Shown in pieces: positions 56,455 to 64,000 of a stretch of DNA of 64,000 bases; within the stretch, counting starts at the first letter, position 1, and the number at the start of each line of letters is the position of its first letter. The notes beneath the pieces are model-generated. The model did not search any database, was not told the DNA's origin, and saw only the letters and a list, made by a program, of their open reading frames with translations. Source of the stretch: Trigonopsis variabilis (lineage: Eukaryota > Ascomycota > Trigonopsidomycetes > Trigonopsidales > Trigonopsidaceae). The stretch is from assembly GCA_003707065.3 (NCBI GenBank), contig PPXM03000002.1:744001-808000 (forward strand). Reading direction: 5' to 3'. The position numbers and the translations under genes were made by a program.

Positions 56455-58093
56455 ATGGCAGTCTCTGGGACGTCGACGGCCGGGGGCCAGACGCAGTCTA
56501 ATATTGTTGGGTCGCATTATCGAGTGGGCAAAAAGATAGGAGAGGGATCCTTTGGGGTGATTTTCGAAGGAGTCTATTTGTTGACCAACCAACGAGTAGC
56601 TATAAAATTCGAGCCTCGCAAGACAGAGACTCCTCAGTTACGGGATGAGTTTCGAACTTATAAAGCATTAGCTGGATGCTGTAAGTAGAGGATAGATTTG
56701 TGAATGGATGTTCAGTCGGTCAAACGATAAAGCAGGGGTTCACCAAAAGGAAATTTGTTTTCTTTGACGAATTGAAAGAAGGGTGGACGATTTAACGGTT
56801 TGGATGGTGACATTGATTAGTATTACGCGTTTTTTGAAAGATAAAATCGAGAGATTGTGAAAATTTTGATCGGCTGATAGGCGGTGTCTGGGCTGTGGTA
56901 GTTGGTTGTGATAAAGATACTAATGGTAGTGGGGATTCCAAATGTTTATTATTTTGGACAAGAAGGAATTCATAATATTCTTGTGATTGATCTTCTTGGT
57001 CCTAGTTTAGAAGACGTGTTTGATTGGTGTGGCCGACGATTCAGTGTCAAAACGGTGGTTATGGTTGCTAAACAAATGGTATGTGTTTCTAAGCTTTTAA
57101 AGGCGCCAGCTAATGATGAAGGTTTCTCGGGTTCAAACTATTCATGAGAAAAACTTTATTTATCGAGACATTAAACCGGACAACTTTCTACTCGGGTTAC
57201 CTGATACTAAAAATGCAAATCTGATTTACGTTGTTGATTTCGGGATGGCCAAACTGTATCGGGATCCGAAAACGAAGCAGCATATTCCTTATCGAGAGAA
57301 AAAGAGCCTGTCAGGGACTGCTCGATACATGAGTATTAATACCCATTTGGGACGAGAGCAGTCCCGGCGAGATGATCTGGAAGCGTTAGGTCATGTGTTT
57401 ATGTATTTTCTTAGAGGAGGTCTTCCTTGGCAAGGTCTCAAAGCCGCTACCAATAAACAAAAATACGAAAAGATTGGTGAGAAAAAGCAGACAACGTCAA
57501 TAGCAGAGTTATGTGACGGTTATCCGATCGAATTTGCTCAATATCTCGAGTATGTCCGCAACCTCGAGTTTGAAGCAACTCCCGATTACGATTATTGCCG
57601 AGATTTGTTCACCAGGGCCTTGGCTAGGACTGGAGAGGTCGAAGATGGCGTCTACGATTGGATGGTCAAAAGACACCCTCAACAGTACTCATCCTCGGGC
57701 TCGAGACAAGGTCTCACTCCAGCTCGGTTGAATGCCTCGCAGCCAGCTCCTCCCGGAGGACCTTCACGCCACGGAAGTCGAGACGGAAGGCGACCAGGGC
57801 CTGGAGCTGCTACTCAAGGCACCCCCAATGCAAGTCCTGCTCTTGCTCGAACTAAAAACGAAGGCACTCCGGGAGGCTCGATTCAAGCCCAATACACCCC
57901 CACCAGTGTTCAACGCACTGCTCCTGTTGGCGCAGCAGGGTCATCAGGAGGGATGGGAAACGCGACGCCGTATGGCACGCAGAATGCCTCTGTCTCTGCT
58001 GCAGCCGTTGTTGCTGCCAGTGGGGTAGCAAATGCCGTCCCGGAACAAAAGCGGTCTTTTTGGTCAAAGCTGACGAGTTTTTGCTGTGCCTAG
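56455..58093 (+). CDS. YCK: Casein kinase I, membrane-anchored Yck type
   Basis: Ser/Thr kinase controlling nutrient sensing, endocytosis and polarity at the plasma membrane. Three exons (introns 56681-56929 and 57079-57121) make 448 aa. The kinase domain covers about residues 20-315: [78 protein letters not shown] and the CK1 signature [20 protein letters not shown]. The tail is Ser/Gly/Ala-rich and ends [11 protein letters not shown], whose paired Cys suit palmitoylation as in yeast Yck1/2. The first intron is unusually long for this window. Confidence 0.95.
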
Positions 58094-58645
58094 ATTTCCA
58101 TCGACTTTTACGGTGGTTCTTTCTCTTTTCTTTGTTGTTCCCTCCCAAAGCTCGGCTTTTGTTTATGGCATGCTGTGGTCTCTCCTTAACCGGATAAAAG
58201 TACTGTGTATGTCTTTAAAATCGCGCTTGGAGGTGGACTGGGTGGCAGAAGCGAGTAGGGGACTCTTGTGTATTTTATCGGGCATGTCCGATCTTGGCAT
58301 CATGTTATTTGCAATCAGTAGAGTTGTTTATTCCGTAGGAGCAACTTTGATTTTTGTTTCTTTGTTTCCATCTAACTGTCTGATCTTGGAGTGTCATCAC
58401 CAAACACGATAATTCAAAATAAGAACACTTATAGCTACTGTTGATGCGTTCAGCATTCATCTCATCTCAAAAATATCTTTTTGCTTCCAAGTCCTTTTCC
58501 CGAGAGCTTCTCTTTTTGGTCTTGAGCGATTGTAGGACAAAGACCAGTGTGCACGTGACGGTTTGGCTCTGAATACCGCCTGGGACAGTAATGTTAACCA
58601 GTGATTCGAGTCGCGACTGAACAACGAAGAGCCTGATCTGGCAGA
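58094..58645. other. Intergenic, no gene seen
   Basis: 552 bp between the casein kinase and Scyl1-like genes; a T-rich 3' flank followed by the next promoter. A plus-strand frame at 58086-58412 is hydrophobic by base composition only. Confidence 0.45.
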
Positions 58646-60762
58646 ATGGACTTTTTGAAATCAACCATTGCGTCCATATCTCTGGGAGGGAACTCTTTAA
58701 GTGATTACACTACGGGAGAGTTCAAGAAACAGCAGGGAATCTGGAAGTTACATGATGGAGTCAAACGGGTATGTGTCGCTGCGGATTGGGCTAATTTGTA
58801 CAGGCGGACGGGACCAAGGTGACGATCTTTATTTACGATATTAAAGAATCCGGGAGATATATTGAGTTGGCAAGAAACGTTTTGAAGAATGCGCGAACGC
58901 TGCGACTACCCGGGGTGATCAAGGTCCTCGATACTCTTGAGACCGACAGTCAGTACTTTGTAGTTAGTGAGCATGTGACAAACCTGGTCGACCAGCTGGA
59001 TTCGTTGGACGATAATATCAAGATCTGGGGGTTATGGCAGTTGGCCACGACTATAAGTAATTTGAATGATCAGGCGTCAATGATCCACGGCAATTTGAAG
59101 CCTGGGTCGATTTATATCAACGACCAAGGTGAATGGAAGCTTTTTGGCTTGGAAGTAGTTTCCAGTTTTAAGGATGGAAATCAAGAACAACAGCCTTGTC
59201 CTTTGACCCGCTACTCGACCTTACTTGAAGATTATGAAATTTGGACTCCAAAAGAGATTCTCAATTCCTCATACGACTGGTATAAAATGAAGGCTCTCCC
59301 AATAGGATTCTATGATTCTTATCAATTTGCATGTCTGATCTACTCAATTTTTTCAGGCACTTTCACCTCTCTAAATCAACTGACCCATCCACCCTTCAAG
59401 AATAGTCAACTTCGACCTCTCTTTTCCAAATTGTTTTCTGGTCCTGCCAAATCCCGCTCTGTTTCGTTATTCTTATCAGCAGCCTCGTCTACTTTATTCG
59501 ACACTCCCTTGATCCGCATCTCGAACCAGTTAGAACATCTCTCTTCTCTCTCTGCGCAGACTTGCTCCACCTTCATCTCTGATCTTGATCTAGCTGATCC
59601 TCCTCCCGCTTTTGCAACCCACCGAATCGTCCCTAATTTGCTGCAGATCGTCCAATTCGGGTTTGCTAATCAAACTCTGTCTGACCAAGACCTGATCGTC
59701 CAAGATAGTATGGCAAGGGTCTCGCTACTTAAAATCGCCCTGAAGTTATGCTCCAAACTAGACGCATCCTCATTTGAATCTCTCATTCTACCTACGATTC
59801 TTAACCTCTTCTCTCTCAGCCGCTCCAACCGTCTACTCCGAATAGGACTCTTGGAATCTCTGCCATCTTTTATTGAACATGTCCCTCAGCGTACTGCCAG
59901 TGGAAAGCTCTTTGTCGATTTTTCTTCAGGTTTTACTGACTCCTCTCCTGCCGTAAGAGAGGCTACAGTTAAGGCCGTCCTGCCGCTCTCCTCGAAGCTA
60001 TCGGATCGCATTCTCAATGGTGACCTCCTGCGCAATATGGCTAAAGCCCAGGCTGATCCCGAGCCAGGCATTAGAACTAACGCCACCATTTGCTTGGGTA
60101 AAATAGCTCCCTTACTTGGTTCCCAGAGTCGGTCTAAAGTTTTAGCGTCTGCGTTTACTAGAGCTTCTAAGGACTCCTTTGTTCCTGCTCGGTCAGCCGC
60201 TATCGCTGCTTTTAATGCTACACTTGACTTCTTTTCTCCTACCGAGTGCGCTCAGGCCGTTCTTCCCGCTATCGGTCTTGTCTTGCTCGACAAGGAGCCG
60301 TCGATCAGAACGGCCGCGTGGAAAACACTGGATGTCCTCCTTAAGCGTATTCGATCGCATTCGGAAGAACTCCCGTCTACCTCCATGGATTCCCAGGCTC
60401 CTTCTCGGACCAATACTCCTTCTTGGACTGGTTGGGCTATCTCTTCCTTCTCCCGCCAAGTCAGCTCCGAACAAGTTTCTCATCCCTCGTCAGCTCCCTC
60501 CCCTTCAAAAGCTATTGATTTAACCTCCGCTCTTTCCAATACTATTTCTCCATCTCAATCTATTGACGCAAAAGCTCCCGATGCCGTCCCTCGGCAAGCA
60601 CTCCCTACTTACCTGCCTCCTTCTGGTGATGACTGGCAGTCAAGTCAGGCATGGGCCGAAATCAAAGACGATGAGTGGGATGACAATGAAGGAAAAGACG
60701 GCTGGGGAGAGTCTGCAGATCAGAATGAAGAAGAAGAGGATGGTTGGGGGGACGAATGGTAA
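58646..60762 (+). CDS. CEX1: Scy1-like pseudokinase (Scyl1/Cex1 type)
   Basis: Pseudokinase with HEAT repeats; relatives act in COPI traffic (Scyl1) and in tRNA export (Cex1). Two exons (intron 58769-58803) make 693 aa. The kinase-like domain is degenerate: the catalytic loop reads HGNLKPGSIYIN instead of HRD, and LFG stands for DFG. HEAT-like helices follow at about residues 340-520 (LRIGLLESLPSFIEHVPQRT, VREATVKAVLPLSSKL, GIRTNATICLGKIAPLLGS). The acidic Trp-rich C-terminus ends DGWGDEW, like the coatomer-binding tails of the family. Confidence 0.9.
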
Positions 60763-60851
60763 TACGGTACCTGTTTATGACAATATTTATACATTTTTTT
60801 TGTAACGTCAAATACACAACTTCACACCCTTTTACCCACCTATTTTTCAGC

Positions 60852-63695
60852 TCAACGTGGCCGCGATGGCGGCGAGGGCTGCTCTCCCATTCCATATCCT
60901 TGTCCTGCCATATAGACGCCTTGACCGTAAGGCATCCCTGGAACAGAATACATCACCGGTGTACCTGGCTGCATGACAACTGGACTAGAAGGAGAATAGT
61001 ACATCGGAGCGCCCTGGGCTCGAGGAGACACTCGCATCGGTCGTCCGTGACTTTGGCTTTGGCCTTGAGGCTCTGAATAGAACTGAGGATTGTATGCTTC
61101 TGGAGATGACTGCCAGCCCATCTGCCACATCGGAGTAGGAACACCATTCATATCGACAGTAGCCACTCCGGGACCAGACGCACCCGGCATGCCATAAACC
61201 ATGTAGCCATAAGGAGTAGCTGGAGAATACATCTGCATTTGAGGTCGATTGCGTCCTCCAGTCTGGCCTCTCCACTGTGGCTGCCCTCCAGTCATAGAAG
61301 CAGATGGCATCGCACCCGCGCCGGCAGCGAGGTTGTCAGCATACGCACCCGAGATTGTAGGTACAACAGGGAAATACTCGACGTACGATCTGTCACTTCC
61401 TTGCCAAACTGGAGGGGTAACCCAAGCTTTAGGAATCTGAAATGGCTTGCTCAGATCAAAGCCATACTGATTATTTATGTTGGAGGCTGCGTAAGGGTTA
61501 TTAGGAAGAATGGCCTCTTTCAACGAGTTCTGTTCTCCTTTCCTTCGCTCCTCTTGCTCTTCTTTCTTGGCTTGTTCGTAGGATTGAACAAATAGACGTG
61601 CAAACGGATTGAATAAGGAGCCTTTGGTAATCTTGGCTGTTCTAGCAGTTGAAGATGGACCAGGATTAGGAGCAGTTTGAATATCAGAACCTAGGCCAGT
61701 CTGAGATGTGGCAGGGGTAGAAGTAGACAATTGCCCATTGTCATTAGACTCAGCTGGAACAGGAACATGACTAGTCTCGGTCGTGGAATCAGCGCTTTTT
61801 TCATCGCGGCTTCCAGGTAAAGTCTCAGGTATCGCTGGAGCGGTAGTCAGAATAGGGTTTGGGGCCTGGACCGGTGCTGGTGCTGGTGCCGGTACTGGAA
61901 CACCAGTAGGCTGAGCTAAAGTACTTGTAGGCGCGGGAGTAGGGACAACTTTTGAACGAGGAACGAAATCATTCGCTTCGAAATTGAACGTCTCATGCCT
62001 AGGTCGCGATGTTGAGGCTCTTGATTCATGAGAAGAGTGCTTAGACCGGAGACGATTATCAGGAGAAGGTTCCATTTTGACAGACGATGAGGCGACCGGT
62101 TGTGGAGTACGATCTTCATAAGGCGAAGGTGATCCGCGACCTCTTTGAGCAGATCGACCACGTGAAGGAGGTTCCTTTTGTTCGGCAGAGCTGGCACGAG
62201 ATTTCTTGACAATCTCTTCCTGTTTAGCTTTATCTTTAGCAAGGATAGGGAGTAGATCAGGGGGGATAGGGGTATTTAGTTTAAATGACTGAGAAAACTT
62301 CATAAGATCATTCAAACGACCGTCTTTCTCTCGTTGGAAAAGAGTCTTTCGTTTTTGCTTTAATCGCTCTCGTTCTCCCGATACAAATTCCTTGAATGAT
62401 CCCATCAACTCCGTCTCAATAGAATCATCCATTGATGCCCCAAGATCCTGTTTACCAGCCGCATTTTGCCGTTGCACTCCTGAATATTTATCTTCTTCGT
62501 CCAATCCACTGTCGTCGACTGCCAGTCCACGTTCCTCAGCAACGTGGACATTTCCTCCATGCGAAGAAGCTTCAATTTCTTTAGCTATCCGTTCTGCTTC
62601 AGCGGCCCGCTTGGCATACTCTGGATGAGACGTATCAATCCTTGTCGTATAGAGCTCTTCTTTAAACGTAGACTGCACCCCAAACAACCGCTTATTGACT
62701 TCAAATTGGTTCCAACTGCCCTTGTTGTTGGACTTTGATTCATTCAGACCAGCCTCCAACGGCTCCAACGATCCTTTGCTAGCATTTTTACCCTCATCAT
62801 CCGCTTTCCAAGCCACAAGCGTTCTTTCTTTCCCCAAGTTTTTCCTAGCATTCGCTGAAATCTCTGCATCAGTAGCAAATCGATCTTTTTCAACGTCTTC
62901 TAATACATTTCCAATATCCAAATCCATCAGTTCCTTATCTGGTATCACCAGCGTCGCAATGCTTCTATTGTCTATCTTACCCTTAACGCCAGGGGTTTCC
63001 ATCATTCTTGCTGATCTTAAAGCTACCGAAAATTCCCCCTCAGTATTAACAGAAGCTAATACGCCCATATATCGTATCCCATCCTTTGTCGTCACAGTAG
63101 CCTTTCGCCCCTAATGAAGTTAGATCTTGCTTATCTTGCACCAAAGGTATTGAGTATAGTGCTCTGATTTAAAGAAGAGATTCTTATGCATTCCAGGAAC
63201 CAGTTCTAAAAAGGCCCATATATGAGGCCTCTCTCTTTTTCACCACTCTCGTTTTGCCATTAAGACTTACCACTGAGTTCACAATCAAATATAGTAGACG
63301 ATCATGCATATGTAAATTCGTATATTCAGCGTCCGTAGGTCCTGCAGGTGGGGAATCTTGTCCGCGAGCTGAATTGGATGATCCCCACGCTCGCCCTCCG
63401 CGTCTAGGCAAGTTAGAGTGATATCATAGACTAAAAAGTCTTACCTTTGGCCAGGAGCTCCAGTAGAGTCTGGAGATCGTCTCGAGCCCTGAGAAAATCC
63501 AGCATTAAACTGCCCTTTGCGAGCACCAGGGCCACCAGAAGTGCCTGTATAGCCAGGCTTATTTGAGTTGTAGGCCGCAGAGTTACGAGAAGTTCCCGAG
63601 GCCTGAGAATGAGAATTGACTGAAGCAGCCATAGTTAAGATGGGAAAGGTTAAAGTTGCAGGTGATGATAGTGGAGATGGCAACGACGACTGCAT
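60852..63695 (-). CDS. PBP1: Ataxin-2 homologue (Pbp1)
   Basis: RNA-associated protein of stress granules that binds poly(A)-binding protein and modulates TORC1 and translation. Three exons (introns 63404-63444, 41 nt, and 63111-63270, 160 nt) make 880 aa. A Ser/Gly-rich start leads to the Lsm domain, assembled across the long intron: LHMHDRLLYLIVNSV then GRKATVTTKDGIRYMGVLAS. The LsmAD domain follows (VEKDRFATDAEISANARKNL and FGVQSTFKEELYTTRIDTSH). The rest is Pro/Ser/Gln-rich, with a PAM2-like stretch (KGSLFNPFARLFVQS region) and a Gly/Met/Pro-rich tail. An in-frame second ATG at 63632 is an alternative start. Confidence 0.93.
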
Positions 63696-64000
63696 AGAGG
63701 CGTTGTCGCCTTGACGACAAGAGCAGCTACGATATGAAAACCGGCAAATTTATTAGTGTTTGATCTATTAATTCACAATTATTTTAAATTAGTAATTAGC
63801 CCAGGGCATAACCAAAGATCTTGGCCAATCCAATTAGCAAGAATATTCGCGTTTTTCTGTTTGATTTCTCGTCACATCAAAGCAGCAATGCGACACTAAA
63901 GACGACCCAAATAGAAATCATGCTAGCCTGAAGTTCGTTTGAGGCTGCATTATTTGGAGGCAATACATAGGTTGGTAACGAAGTAGCAGGCGGAAGAATT
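63696..64000. other. Upstream region of the ataxin-2 gene, no gene seen
   Basis: 305 bp to the window edge, AT-rich around 63750-63810. Nothing recognised. Confidence 0.45.

Noticed and set aside
58086-58412. Hydrophobic plus-strand frame after casein kinase
   Set aside because: Overlaps the kinase stop and follows T-rich 3' flanking sequence; hydrophobicity comes from base composition.
1-64000. CRISPR arrays, rRNA, retroelements or viral fossils
   Set aside because: No repeat-spacer pattern, rRNA signature, reverse transcriptase, integrase or capsid-like frame was seen on either strand.

Overview
This 64 kb window is nuclear DNA of a compact-genome fungus, most likely a dikaryon (an ascomycete of an early or reduced lineage, or a basidiomycetous yeast; the sequence alone does not decide). 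The evidence is fungal-type proteins (PalC, Bud6, Yck-type casein kinase, Ssu1-like exporter, Yeh-type sterol esterase, Ypr170w-b-type V-ATPase subunit), short spliceosomal introns, an intron-bearing tRNA-Phe and standard codon use. I could place 40 introns by reading frame and GT/AG sites; 38 are 32-46 nt long and two are outliers (249 and 160 nt). All multi-exon models below sum to whole codons.

Layout. 1-6 kb: left-truncated Lsh/Irc5 SNF2 remodeller, ETF alpha, TFIIF beta (Tfg2), Apc11 and PalC, the last two sharing bases of their stop codons. 6-18 kb: a very acidic protein ending in a thioredoxin-like SH3BGR domain, sterol esterase, nucleotide pyrophosphatase/phosphodiesterase, PhyH dioxygenase, TACO1/YebC mitochondrial translation activator and the urea transporter Dur3. 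19-26 kb: a tiny four-exon V-ATPase f subunit gene, an Afg1-type ATPase and cohesin Smc3. 26-28 kb: gene-free AT-rich stretch and tRNA-Phe(GAA). 28-49.5 kb: Csc1/TMEM63 channel, DDT/WHIM chromatin protein, CK2 beta, Pep12-type syntaxin, prefoldin 4, Ric1, Ssu1-like exporter, kinesin-5, a helix-hairpin-helix protein, mercaptopyruvate sulfurtransferase, two unrecognised genes and TRAPPC2L/Tca17. 49.5-52.1 kb: a gene-poor tract with a promoter-like block, an 18-bp tandem repeat and an inverted repeat. 52-64 kb: Coq2, Bud6, Yck-type casein kinase I, Scyl1/Cex1 pseudokinase and ataxin-2/Pbp1.

The genes do not form an operon or an obvious biosynthetic cluster; they are housekeeping genes of chromosome biology (Lsh, Smc3, Apc11, kinesin-5, DDT/WHIM), trafficking (Pep12, Ric1, Tca17, Scyl1), mitochondria (ETFA, TACO1, Afg1, Coq2, MST), polarity (Bud6, CK1) and membrane transport (Dur3, Ssu1, Csc1). 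No viral, retroelement, CRISPR or rRNA sequence was recognised.

The most striking observation is that Smc3 lacks both conserved lysines that the Eco1 acetyltransferase modifies to establish cohesion; they are Asn105 and Ser106 here. A parallel oddity is the kinesin-5 tail, which keeps the Tyr-x-Tyr-Pro core of the BimC box but has Glu where the Cdk1-target Thr usually lies. Other points worth checking are six spaced GC(C/G)(G/A)CAAG-like motifs upstream of the Ssu1-like gene, an Lsm-like reading frame inside an ataxin-2 intron, and an apparently strong promoter without a recognisable gene at 50.6 kb.
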